This document shows, piece after piece, positions 1 to 7,442 of a stretch of 20,462 bases of DNA (positions within the stretch are counted from its first letter, which is position 1; the number at the start of each line of letters is the position of its first letter). A model generated the notes under the pieces. That model did no database searches, was not told the origin of the DNA, and saw only the letters and a list, made by a program, of their open reading frames with translations. Source of the stretch: a virus; the IMG/VR virus record IMGVR_UViG_3300049491_000027, positions 1 through 20,462 of that record; one strand, given 5' to 3'. Position numbers and translations under genes: made by a program.

Positions 1-685
1 CCAGTGGGGCGTAGCCGTTGGCGGCGCCCCTGTTGGCGATGCCCTCTTTGGCTGCCAGTGCGGTGTCCAGGCCGGTGACATCGGTCTGGGCATGGGAGTG
101 GACGGCGGCTGCTTTGCCCGCCAGCGCAGCCGCAGCCGCAGCCGTCGTCTCGAACCCGGACAGGTCCTGGTCCCCGGTGTTGACGCCCGTGACGGCGGCC
201 AGCTTCGTCTGCATGGCCGCGGTCATCACACCCGCATTACTGCTGTCCGCGGCGGGCAGGGTGGCGTCCGTGCCACTGTCGGATGCCACCGTGACGGTGG
301 TGGCGGTCCGCGACACACTCAGGCTGGCGCCACCCCCGCCACCGCCCTCCACCGGGTGCAGCTCGAGGTAGGCGGCTACTGCTGCCGCGATGACGGCGTC
401 GGTGGTCGCAGGCGGTATCGCCACCGACGAGGAGATCAGATCCCACAAGTCCACATCCGTAGCGGGGACGGTGACCTGATAGGCCGCATTCTTGTGGGTG
501 ACGACGCACGGGCCGGGGTCCAGGTCGACGCTCACCACACCAGCCACAGGGGTGGCGGCGACACGTTTCGTGGTGACCACCGCGTCCCCGTCCGACGACT
601 CCCGCAAAACGGGGGACGCGAACACCCACCGGGCCGGGTCGGGCGCCCCGGCGATGGTTTCGACGGTCCCCGTTATCAGCGTCAC
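1..685 (-). CDS. Tail fibre-like minor tail protein, N-terminal part (continues past left edge)
   Basis: Reading leftward from GTG at 683-685 the frame stays open to base 1 (228 codons), so the gene is cut by the window. GTG overlaps the CotH-like gene's TGA by 3 bases (GTGA). Residues 1-85 form a small beta domain (ETIAGAPDPARWVFASPV, AAYQVTVPATDVDLWDLI); 114-119 is a hexaglycine hinge; then comes the fibre motif TLPAADSSNAGVMTAAMQTKLAAVTGVNTGDQDLSG (residues 142-177), typical of phage tail fibres, and a coiled-coil-like AAALAGKAAAVHSHAQTDVTGLDTALAAKEG repeat (residues 185-215). The frame was found by direct translation and its codons fit the module better than the shadow frames. Function: probable fibre shaft adjoining a distal receptor-binding head off the map. 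Confidence 0.78.
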   Translation of the reverse strand, partial: MTLITGTVETIAGAPDPARWVFASPVLRESSDGDAVVTTKRVAATPVAGVVSVDLDPGPCVVTHKNAAYQVTVPATDVDLWDLISSSVAIPPATTDAVIAAAVAAYLELHPVEGGGGGGASLSVSRTATTVTVASDSGTDATLPAADSSNAGVMTAAMQTKLAAVTGVNTGDQDLSGFETTAAAAAALAGKAAAVHSHAQTDVTGLDTALAAKEGIANRGAANGYAPL

Positions 686-2775
686 AGCGCGGCCACCTCG
701 GTCGGGGTCAGGGTGACGTTCCAGAACTTCGCCGACCAGATGGTCGCCTCGTCACTGGTCTGCCACTCCGGCGGTGTCAGCCACACCCCGGCGCTCCCCA
801 GGTTCGTGGTCGGGGTGAACGCGTAGGAGATGATCTCGGTGCCGTTGAAATAGGCTTTCACGCCGGACGAGTTGTAGGTGTAGGCGAGGGTGTATTTGGT
901 GCCGATGGTCATCTGCGGCCCGGACGTGTTGGTGCGGGTCACGAAGTCGGCGTACACCGACGCGCGGCGGTCCGCTTCGATGCTGAAATTGTTGGACCCT
1001 TCCATCTGCGCGAACGTGATGCCGTCGGTGATGGAGTCCAGGGTGACCTCGAACGCGGCGGAGAAAGCGGAAATCGCGGCGGTGGGTCCGACCGGGCCGG
1101 CGAAGTAGCCGCGCCTGATCCCGCCGCCGGACACCCAGGTGACGGGGTCGCCTGCTGTCAGCACGAAGCTGCCGATGGACGAGGTTGCGGTGGTGCCCGC
1201 CCCTTCGGCGAAGTCGAACGACGACACGGGTGTCGGGACGGTGACGCCGCTGCCCGCGATGGTCGTCACCGACAGCGCCGACGAGTAGGCGGACGTGTTC
1301 CCGGCCGCGTCCTTCGCGCGCACCTTCACGCTGTAGCCGGTGGACGCGGTCAGGCCGGTCACCGTCTTCGAGTTGGTGGTCGCCGTCGTCCGCACCGACG
1401 TTCCGCCGTCGGTGGAAATGTCGTAGGAGGTGACTGCGGTGTCGTCGGTGGACGCCGTCCACGTCAGGCCGAACCCGGTGGCTGTGATGGCCGACGACGC
1501 GAGTCCGGTGGGCACGGCCGGTGCGGTGGTGTCCGGCGGTCCGGTGCCGGGAAGGTTCGCGTCGATCCACGCGACCCGGTCGGCGATCCACGTCTTCAAC
1601 TGGTCGGCCGACTCCTGCCAGGCGGGGCGGTCCTCCCAGATCAGCGCATCGTTGACCCGTGACACGGCGACCTTCTGCAACGCCGCGTCGACGAACGTGC
1701 CGATGTTGCCGATGGCTGCCATCAGCAGCGCCCACCGTGCTCGTAGCGCCGTCTCGAACGCCGGATCGGCCTGCATCCGGTGCATCCACGTCGCACCCGT
1801 CGACGGCGCGCCGATGACGTTGGTGGTGCCCAGCCACCAGCCCGACGACGAGTACGCGCTGTCGCCCATCAGACCCATACTGAGGTCGTAGTCCCACAGT
1901 GGTCCCATGAACAGCCGCCCCGGAACCCCGGTGGCGTCCCGCGTTTTGTACAACTTGCACGATGCGGCGAACCCGGCGTCAGGTCCGGCGAGCAGTTCGT
2001 TGATCAGAAACCAGTCCATGAAACTGTTCAGGTCGACGTACTTGGTGTAGCCGTCGGTGGGGTCCAGCCAGCCCGTCCCGTACAGGACGGTCTCGAAGTT
2101 GTTGATCCAGTTCGTGATGTAGGTGACGTGCGCGGCGGTGGCCCCGTCCGGGTCGTCGAGGTTGATCGGCAGGTTGTCGTGGACGGTGTTGAAATAATGT
2201 GTACCGCCGAGGCGGACATCGATCTCCAACAAATATGCGCCGGTCAGTGGGAGGCCGGTGGTGCCGGTCGCGGCGGTTGCGTTCACACGCGCCGGCTCGA
2301 ACTTCACAATTTCGGTCAGTTGGTACAGCCCCTGGTAGACGCCGTTCAGAACGAGGTCGACGGGCCGCGACTTCGGGGTCCACGCCAAACCGGTCAGCCG
2401 TGAACCCATCTCGAACGCGACGGCGTTGCGAACAATCGACTGGTCGGCGTAGTTCGCCAACAAAGCCCAGTTCTTCGACGCGGCCACACCCGGCCCTGCG
2501 AGCGCGGCGGCGGCGTCGAGTTTGATGCGGTACGGCTTCTTCGGCAGCACCCATGTGGAGTTCCCGCGCCCACGCATGCCGCCGGTCACCGTCGACCCGT
2601 CCACCTTGAACGTGGACGTGATGTAGGTGACCTTGTCGACGATCGGCGCCCCCCCGGTCGTGGTGATCGTCAGGGTGGGGATGCCGTACTGGCCTTCGCC
2701 GGCAGCCGCGGCGGCGGCCAGTTCGCTGAACACGGTGCCGGTGATCATCTCACCGTCAGTCCACGTGGTTTTCAT
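682..2775 (-). CDS. CotH-kinase-like minor tail protein with fibronectin III and LamG-like domains
   Basis: A 697-residue tail fibre/tip protein. Residues about 30-405 match the CotH kinase family (bacterial spore-coat kinases such as CotH, and fungal CotH): R68-G-R-G-N-S-T-W75 glycine-rich loop, K79KPYRIKL86, NWALLANYAD 102-111, VYQGLYQLTE 146-155, FMDWFLINEL 252-261, K274LYKTRD, and GPLW-D295-Y-D297-LSMG, the expected metal-binding acid motif. After a PPDTTAP linker, residues about 417-505 form a fibronectin type III domain (VPTGL, GFGLTWTAS, TGYSVKVRAKDAAGN). About 518-697 form a LamG/concanavalin-like lectin domain (SFDFAEGAG, KYTLAYTYNSSGVKAYFNG, AKFWNVTLTPTEV). ATG at 2773-2775 has AAGAGGAA about 10 bases upstream. 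Stop overlaps the next GTG (GTGA). Lectin domain suggests host-surface binding; kinase activity is untested. Confidence 0.88.
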   Translation of the reverse strand: MKTTWTDGEMITGTVFSELAAAAAAGEGQYGIPTLTITTTGGAPIVDKVTYITSTFKVDGSTVTGGMRGRGNSTWVLPKKPYRIKLDAAAALAGPGVAASKNWALLANYADQSIVRNAVAFEMGSRLTGLAWTPKSRPVDLVLNGVYQGLYQLTEIVKFEPARVNATAATGTTGLPLTGAYLLEIDVRLGGTHYFNTVHDNLPINLDDPDGATAAHVTYITNWINNFETVLYGTGWLDPTDGYTKYVDLNSFMDWFLINELLAGPDAGFAASCKLYKTRDATGVPGRLFMGPLWDYDLSMGLMGDSAYSSSGWWLGTTNVIGAPSTGATWMHRMQADPAFETALRARWALLMAAIGNIGTFVDAALQKVAVSRVNDALIWEDRPAWQESADQLKTWIADRVAWIDANLPGTGPPDTTAPAVPTGLASSAITATGFGLTWTASTDDTAVTSYDISTDGGTSVRTTATTNSKTVTGLTASTGYSVKVRAKDAAGNTSAYSSALSVTTIAGSGVTVPTPVSSFDFAEGAGTTATSSIGSFVLTAGDPVTWVSGGGIRRGYFAGPVGPTAAISAFSAAFEVTLDSITDGITFAQMEGSNNFSIEADRRASVYADFVTRTNTSGPQMTIGTKYTLAYTYNSSGVKAYFNGTEIISYAFTPTTNLGSAGVWLTPPEWQTSDEATIWSAKFWNVTLTPTEVAAL

Positions 2776-2792
2776 GTCTCAGGTTCCTCTTC

Positions 2793-3050
2793 TCAACTGG
2801 TGACGGAAACGGTGCGACTGTCGGCGACCGGGGTGTACACCCGCGGGTCGGCTGGGACGGCGAACGTGCGTGCGTCGGCGCCGACCGCGTAACCCCTCGG
2901 CTCCGCGGCGGCGACCGCATGCACCCGCGGTTCGGCGGCGACGGCGTCGGTCCTCGGGTCGGCGGCGACGACCACGATCCGCACCGTGCGTACCGGCGCC
3001 GCGCCGCCTTCGCCGAGAATGAACGGCAACACCGCGGGCAGAGTCGCCAT
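2793..3050 (-). CDS. Small tandem-repeat protein (VxADPRxY repeats)
   Basis: An 85-residue protein starting at ATG (3048-3050), 2 bases after the previous TAG. After 'MATLPAVLPFILGEGGAAPVRTVRI' it consists of six 9-10-residue repeats with consensus A-V-x-A-(D/E)-(P/A/S)-R-x-(Y/H/F/D): VVVAADPRTD, AVAAEPRVH, AVAAAEPRGY, AVGADARTF, AVPADPRVY, TPVADSRTV. Alternating hydrophobic and charged positions suggest a regular beta structure with Arg on one face. Similar short V-P-A-(D/E)-x-R-x-Y repeats occur in small phage structural proteins, but no function is established that I can name. It precedes the CotH-like gene by 17 bases. Other frames here are shadows. Confidence 0.75.
   Translation of the reverse strand: MATLPAVLPFILGEGGAAPVRTVRIVVVAADPRTDAVAAEPRVHAVAAAEPRGYAVGADARTFAVPADPRVYTPVADSRTVSVTS
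2822..2997 (-). repeat. Six tandem 9-10-residue coding repeats (AVxADPRxY)
   Basis: The repeats fill most of the 85-residue protein. On the plus strand they appear as recurring cgggtcggc / cgcgggtc / gtcggcggc words. Copies vary in third positions and in length by one residue. Confidence 0.7.
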
Positions 3051-3052
3051 GA

Positions 3053-3331
3053 CTACTGGGAGACGATCTTGATGCTGATAGTCCGGTCGTCGGTACGGCC
3101 GCCGGTGGTGACGATATGGCACACCACGTCGTAGCTCGTCGCCTCGGTGCCACCCGAGATCATGGAGGTCACGGTGGTCCCGGTGTGCGAAGCGGTCGCC
3201 GCGGTGATGCCCGTCCCCGCGGTGACGGTCGCCGTGGAGATGGTGTCGCTGACCGGGGTCAGCCACTTGCTCCAGTCCCACACATAGTCCAATACCGCGT
3301 TGGGGTCTTTCGTGAACGTCTTGAATGCCAT
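3053..3331 (-). CDS. Fibre-tail adaptor-like protein (KDP-x-LDY-x-x-DW-x-x-WL family)
   Basis: A 92-residue protein beginning MAFKTFTKDPNAVLDYVWDWSKWLTPVSDTISTATVTAG. The KDP-x-A-x-LDY-x-x-DWS-x-WL-x-x-x-DTI start followed by alternating beta strands (TVTSMISGGTEATSYDVVCHIVTTGGRTDDRTISIKIVSQ) matches small beta-sandwich proteins seen in tail modules of many siphophages, described as fibre-tail adaptors. Its neighbours are fibre proteins, which agrees. The ATG (3329-3331) has AGGAG with a 6-base spacer (3338-3342), so the longer frame to 3499 is rejected. TAG at 3053 lies 2 bases before the next ATG. Family assigned from memory of the motif; its structural role is inferred. Confidence 0.7.
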   Translation of the reverse strand: MAFKTFTKDPNAVLDYVWDWSKWLTPVSDTISTATVTAGTGITAATASHTGTTVTSMISGGTEATSYDVVCHIVTTGGRTDDRTISIKIVSQ

Positions 3332-3357
3332 TTTCTGCTCCTGTATCTGGTTAGGGT

Positions 3358-3576
3358 TCAGGGAGTTACGGGCGGAACGCCCATGTCGACATCGGGCCAG
3401 TCGGCCACCATCGCGGAGGTGACGAAGTGCGACCCCCTGCCGACAGCGTTGCTGGTCAGCCAGGACAGGCAGCCGTTGTTGTCGATGCTGTCGTCCCACT
3501 GGGTGCGGATCGCCACGGTGGGCGTCCCCGGATAGTCGGGGTGCTTCTTCACCGCACCCACCGGTAATTCGGTCAT
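3358..3576 (-). CDS. Small protein of unknown function in the tail fibre cluster
   Basis: A 72-residue protein starting at ATG (3574-3576) behind a very good ribosome binding site: GGAGGAG (3585-3591) with an 8-base spacer in the 22-base gap after the repeat protein. The sequence (KKHPDYPGTPTVAIRTQWD then SWLTSNAVGRGSH, ending DVDMGVPPVTP) shows no domain I recognise; no signal peptide or membrane segment. Two Trp and one Cys are present. It precedes the fibre-tail adaptor-like gene by 26 bases. It could be a small structural or assembly factor; the strong initiation signal suggests it is well expressed. Confidence 0.72.
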   Translation of the reverse strand: MTELPVGAVKKHPDYPGTPTVAIRTQWDDSIDNNGCLSWLTSNAVGRGSHFVTSAMVADWPDVDMGVPPVTP

Positions 3577-3598
3577 CAGTCGTTCTCCTCCGATTTCC

Positions 3599-5875
3599 TT
3601 ACGCCACAGGGATTCTGGTCAGTGACATGTAGGTGATGGTTCCGCTGGCGTCCCCGTACATCGTGACGGCCGACGACAGTTGGAACCACACGCCGGGTTG
3701 GACGTAGTCACCGGCCTGTAGGTATTCCATGAACGTGTACCCGAAGCCGTCGACGGTGCTGGAACCTTCAAGCTGCTGGTCGGGGCCGCGCTGCTTGATC
3801 GACCCGTTGACGTACATCAACACCCGCGTGGTTTGCGCGGAAATGCCCAGGCCGGTGGCGGTGTCGAACCGGAACGTGAAAATGTACGGCCCCGGCTTGG
3901 TGACGGTGATCCGGTTACTGGCCTGCGTGAACGTCAGGTCGGCGCTGATCTGCGCCGGGGTGGAGTCGAACACGCTCGCCGGGAGCGTCTGCTCGGAGGT
4001 GCCCGAAGTCGCGGCCGAGTTGCTGCCCGAGGTGCGGACCACCCGGCAGAACGTGCCCAGGACGGCGGCCGGCACGTTGTCGGCCACCGAGACGGAACCG
4101 GTGGACGGCGGATCGACCTGATTGTTGGAGGTCACGAACGACCATGTGCCGAACTGCGCGCCCCACCCCCACCCGAGGTTGGACGCGCCGGTCGTCACCA
4201 GCGCCGACGACGAGTCGTTCCAGGTGTCGATGACGGTGGTGTTGCGGGTCAACTTGTAGAAGCGGACCCCGGACGACGTTCCGGCTTCCACGATCATCTG
4301 GGTGCCCGGCGACGGTCGGGCGCAGGCGAACTGGCTGCCGACGTAGGTGTCCGACCCGGCGTTCCTATATCCCCACTGCGCTTTGTTGTTGTCGGTGAAC
4401 TCAAGGAACCCGTACTGCGTTTCGGCAGTATTCATGCGGAACAGCAGCCGGATGTGCCAGTAGTTGCTCGCACCCGACGGCCCCTGCGGGGCGAGCGACC
4501 CGCACGTCCACACGAGCTTCTGGTACGAGGTGGTGGTCACCGACCCGGCGGCATGCAGGGACCGGAACCTGAATGCTTTGACGACGTTGGTGGCGCCGTC
4601 GTTGGGGACGGCGTCGGTGCCGTTGCACTCAATGACTGCCGTACCGGAACCGACGGTGACCGTCTCGCTCCAGTAGCTGGCCCCGCCGAGGCTCCCCGCG
4701 GCGACCCGGTCGAAGCTGTCGGTGAAGGAGACACCGGAGTTGACGGTGCCGTCCGCGGTGGACTGCAAAGCGGCCAGCGCGGCAGCCAGCGCGGCCTGCG
4801 TCTCAGCGATGGCCGCCACCTGTGACTGGGCGTCAGCCACAGCCACAGCCACGGCGTTGTCGTCGCCCGTGAACCCTTTGAAGAAGCCGTCAATCCAGTC
4901 CTGCGCCCTCGTCAGGGCCGTCCCGGCGTTGCTTATCGCTGTGGTGGCGTTCGTCCCTGCGGTGGTCGACGTACTTCGCGTTCCCAGCAGGTCAGCCGAC
5001 CAGGCAGCCAGGTTGGCTACCGAGAAGTTAGAGAACAGGGTCGTGAAGTTGCCGAACGCCGTGGATGCGTTCGTCCCGGTGGTGTTCAGACTCGTGTTGG
5101 CCGCCCCGATGTTCGCCCAGGAACCACCCGAGAGGAAGCTTGTCCAGTTCGACAGGCCGGTGGATGCGTTGGTGCCCGCGGTACTGGCGGTGCTTTTGGT
5201 GCCCAGCAGGTCGGTTATCCAGTCGCCGACAGTTCCAAGTCCGAAGCTGGACAGGATCGACGTGAAGTTCCCGAGCGCCGTGGTGGCGTTCGTGCCCGCG
5301 GTGGAAGCCGTCGACTTCGTGCCGAGCAGGTCGCTGACCCACGCGGGTACAGAACCCAACCCGAACCCCGACAGGACAGACGACCAGTGCCCGAACAACG
5401 TCGACAAGTTGGTGGTCAGGTCGGCGATCTTGGCCTGCGCGATCTCCCCGATATCTTCGAGGTTGAACAACTTCCCGGCATCCAGAAAGATGGTCTGGAA
5501 TGCGTCGATCGCATCCGCCACATCGAATGTGCCGTCGGTGAAGTCGATACCGGTGAAGAAGTCGCGGACGTTGGCGAAGAACACAGCCAGCGGGTCGGTC
5601 GGGTCGCCGCCGGTCCCGAAAATCAGGCCGGTGATCGCGGCAATGATGTCGTCGATGGAGGAGATGGAACCGAAGTCGAAGACACTCAGGTCTATCCCGA
5701 GAAGTTCTTCGATGGCCGCGATGACCGACGCCTCGAGATCCTCCTGAACCTTCGCCAAAATCTTCTGCCACATCTCGGCGAACCCGGACGTGTACGCACC
5801 CAGATGGAACTCCGTGCCGGAGCGGTTCGGGTCGTAGTCCGCCTCAAGTTGGCGGAGGTCGATAGCGCGAGGCAA
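3599..5875 (-). CDS. Minor tail protein with Ser/Thr-rich tandem repeats and beta head
   Basis: A 758-residue tail fibre-like protein. N-terminal 1-150 is helical and acidic and anchors to the tail. Residues about 163-315 hold four degenerate repeats (three of about 40 and one of 33 residues), each built on 'N-F-T-x-L-x-S' then 'DLLGT(K/R)ST(A/S)(S/T)TAGTNA(T/S)T', alternating helix and Ser/Thr/Asn turns. A helical stalk follows (340-375; AVAVAVADAQSQVAAIAETQAALAAALAALQ). The segment from VSFTDSFDRVAAGSLGG (about 382) begins a jelly-roll-like region found in many actinophage minor tail proteins. The C terminus (about 598-758) is another beta sandwich like those of trimeric receptor-binding heads (YIFTFRF, GDYVQPGVWFQLSS). 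The start is TTG (5873-5875), 2 bases after the previous TGA, with no strong Shine-Dalgarno, so the start is uncertain. Confidence 0.82.
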   Translation of the reverse strand: MPRAIDLRQLEADYDPNRSGTEFHLGAYTSGFAEMWQKILAKVQEDLEASVIAAIEELLGIDLSVFDFGSISSIDDIIAAITGLIFGTGGDPTDPLAVFFANVRDFFTGIDFTDGTFDVADAIDAFQTIFLDAGKLFNLEDIGEIAQAKIADLTTNLSTLFGHWSSVLSGFGLGSVPAWVSDLLGTKSTASTAGTNATTALGNFTSILSSFGLGTVGDWITDLLGTKSTASTAGTNASTGLSNWTSFLSGGSWANIGAANTSLNTTGTNASTAFGNFTTLFSNFSVANLAAWSADLLGTRSTSTTAGTNATTAISNAGTALTRAQDWIDGFFKGFTGDDNAVAVAVADAQSQVAAIAETQAALAAALAALQSTADGTVNSGVSFTDSFDRVAAGSLGGASYWSETVTVGSGTAVIECNGTDAVPNDGATNVVKAFRFRSLHAAGSVTTTSYQKLVWTCGSLAPQGPSGASNYWHIRLLFRMNTAETQYGFLEFTDNNKAQWGYRNAGSDTYVGSQFACARPSPGTQMIVEAGTSSGVRFYKLTRNTTVIDTWNDSSSALVTTGASNLGWGWGAQFGTWSFVTSNNQVDPPSTGSVSVADNVPAAVLGTFCRVVRTSGSNSAATSGTSEQTLPASVFDSTPAQISADLTFTQASNRITVTKPGPYIFTFRFDTATGLGISAQTTRVLMYVNGSIKQRGPDQQLEGSSTVDGFGYTFMEYLQAGDYVQPGVWFQLSSAVTMYGDASGTITYMSLTRIPVA
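4931..5389 (-). repeat. Four degenerate 33-40-residue coding repeats in the 758-residue tail protein
   Basis: Residues about 163-202, 203-242, 243-275 and 276-315 repeat HWSSVLSG/NFTSILSS/NWTSFLSG/NFTTLFSN and then TAGTNATTALG, TAGTNASTGLS, TTGTNASTAFG, TAGTNATTAIS. Protein pattern is conserved but the DNA copies differ at many third positions, so the expansion is not recent. Copy three lacks the LLGTKST part. Confidence 0.85.
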
Positions 5876-5877
5876 AG

Positions 5878-6942
5878 TCAGCCGACCGGGATCAGCAGAA
5901 TCGACAACTGGGCGTCCTTGCGGTTGAACAGGTACGCCCCGGCGATGCCGTCATTAAATAGATTGGCGTATATCGTCGCTGTGGCGCCGGTGGAGCCGGC
6001 CGCCAGTACACCGACACCGTTGTCGGGTGTGACCGCGACACTGGTCGCGCTGGGACTGGAGTAGTGCGGCACAATCGTCGTCCACGTCGAACTGTTACCG
6101 AACCCGCGGGCGATCAACGTCCCCGACGTGGCGTGCCCCAACCGGACCTCGCAACCCAGGATCAAAGGATCACTGTCAGCTTCCACACCGACCGCACGAA
6201 TATGTCCATGCACCCACGGGATGCAGTCGAAGTCCTGCGGCGGGATGACAAAGCTAGCGATCTGCTGCCTCGTTGCGATCCCCGTAAAATTCGTGAAATT
6301 GGCTTCGGGAACCGAGAAAGTCAGCGGGACGATGGTGCCGACCGGTTTCGGACTGTAGTTGGTGCCGTCCCACACAATCGTGTCACCGATATCAGGTGCC
6401 CCAGTGGTCGTCTCGTCGTAATCCGTAGCGTCACGGATGGTCGCGTTGTCGCCCTGCGGCCCCTGCGGCGCCTTCAGTTTGAAATGCCAACCGGGATTCG
6501 CGGCAGTACCGGTGACGATGATCTCCGACGCCAGGTCATCATCGAGCGGGTCGACCAGCTCCACCGTCGGGCTGATGTCCGGTACGGGTCCGGGCGGGCC
6601 TTGCGTGCCCATCGCATACGCCCGATATTGGTCGCCGTCCCAGACGTAAACCTGGTTGCCGATCCACCACGCTTTACCGATATCCGACTCGTCGTCGGTC
6701 AGATCATCAGGCAGATCCTCCACCTCGGTGATCGACGACCACTGCATGTCCACAATCGGTGCGTTCACACCCGGATTGCCCTTCGGGCCGACCAGCGCAT
6801 CCAACGTGATCGCACCATCGTTGCCCAAAATCTCGAAGCTGCCGGACATCATCGACGGGGTATCCAGATCACTGACCACCCCCCAGATGTGGCAATTTGT
6901 GAGGATAGAGCCCAAGTAAACGGCGTCGCCCGGGGCGGTCAT
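5878..6942 (-). CDS. Collagen-like minor tail protein
   Basis: A 354-residue tail protein of a class common in mycobacteriophages. Short Gly-X-Y runs occur at residues 52-58 (GPKGNPG), 112-119 (GTQGPPGP) and 158-165 (APQGPQGD), alternating with small beta modules; two of these show W-x-G-N-x-x-Y-V-W-D-G and G-D-T-I-V-W-D-G patterns (residues 92-104, 186-196). The acidic run 'EDLPDDLTDDESDIG' follows the first collagen triplets. The last 145 residues (VPLTFSVPEANFTNF to the end) are beta-rich with no obvious motif and may form a receptor-binding or trimer-capping head. ATG at 6940-6942 forms ATGA with the HNH stop. Fibre role is inferred from family and neighbours. Confidence 0.85.
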   Translation of the reverse strand: MTAPGDAVYLGSILTNCHIWGVVSDLDTPSMMSGSFEILGNDGAITLDALVGPKGNPGVNAPIVDMQWSSITEVEDLPDDLTDDESDIGKAWWIGNQVYVWDGDQYRAYAMGTQGPPGPVPDISPTVELVDPLDDDLASEIIVTGTAANPGWHFKLKAPQGPQGDNATIRDATDYDETTTGAPDIGDTIVWDGTNYSPKPVGTIVPLTFSVPEANFTNFTGIATRQQIASFVIPPQDFDCIPWVHGHIRAVGVEADSDPLILGCEVRLGHATSGTLIARGFGNSSTWTTIVPHYSSPSATSVAVTPDNGVGVLAAGSTGATATIYANLFNDGIAGAYLFNRKDAQLSILLIPVG

Positions 6943-7442
6943 GCTGCGACCTTTCTCAGTCTGAGAGCTTTCTGACGGGCTCTGTCACAGGTTCCGCAGT
7001 ATCGCGCTCGGAATTTGCCGTGCACGAAACGTGCCATGTCGAGTGGGTGCCCTTGCGGGCAGTGAGTCTTGTTGGCGTTCTGGTTGTTTCCGTGGCGCAC
7101 CTTGTCGTACTGGTTCTCCGACGGCGTCCCCCAGTACAGGTTCTCGATTGTGTTGTTCGCTGGGTCGCCGTCGCGGTGCAACGCCCACATACCTTCCGGG
7201 CGTGGATCGCCGAACGCTTCGAGAACCAGTTGGTGAACGGCGCGGCGGACGGGTTTTGTATCCCGGTAGAGCGTTACGCGACGGTGTCCGTACTTGTTAC
7301 GGGACTCCCCGTTGAGGATCTTGCCGTCGTGCCAGCATTGGGTGCCCCATCGGTTGTTCCGATAGTGTCCGAGGGATCTGACTCTGCCTGCGGAACTGAC
7401 TTCGTAGTCATGCCCGGTGATGGGTCGCCATTCCTCAGTCAA
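6939..7442 (-). CDS. HNH endonuclease with NUMOD4-type motif (free-standing homing endonuclease)
   Basis: A 167-residue nuclease. Residues 3-26 carry the NUMOD4-like EEWRPITGHDYEVSSAGRVRSL motif. The HNH core is VH70QLVLEAFGDP, then LH89RDGDPANNTIENLYWGT (N96/N97/N101, W104), a canonical beta-beta-alpha-metal arrangement with the second His and the Asn present. C-terminal C128-P-x-G-H132 ... Y-C149-x2-C152 looks like a zinc finger, often used for DNA recognition in such enzymes. It likely cuts an uninserted copy of the genome, spreading itself. The TTG start (7440-7442) overlaps the previous gene's TGA by 3 bases and has GGAG 6 bases upstream. Its TGA overlaps the next ATG by 4 bases (ATGA). 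Codon use looks less GC-rich than neighbours. Not a virion protein by sequence. Confidence 0.9.
   Translation of the reverse strand: MTEEWRPITGHDYEVSSAGRVRSLGHYRNNRWGTQCWHDGKILNGESRNKYGHRRVTLYRDTKPVRRAVHQLVLEAFGDPRPEGMWALHRDGDPANNTIENLYWGTPSENQYDKVRHGNNQNANKTHCPQGHPLDMARFVHGKFRARYCGTCDRARQKALRLRKVAA

Noticed and set aside
237-629. Minus-strand 130-codon frame near the left end
   Set aside because: Arg/His/Gly-rich and out of frame with the continuous fibre frame from GTG 685, which has clear fibre motifs.
4722-5747. Plus-strand open frame of 341 codons opposite the repeat tail protein
   Set aside because: Its repeats mirror those of the minus-strand gene; Val/Pro/Ser-rich shadow without a ribosome binding site.
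6939-7442. HNH gene as part of a group I intron or intein
   Set aside because: Flanking genes are complete and joined by stop/start overlaps; no split exon or intein splice motifs are visible.
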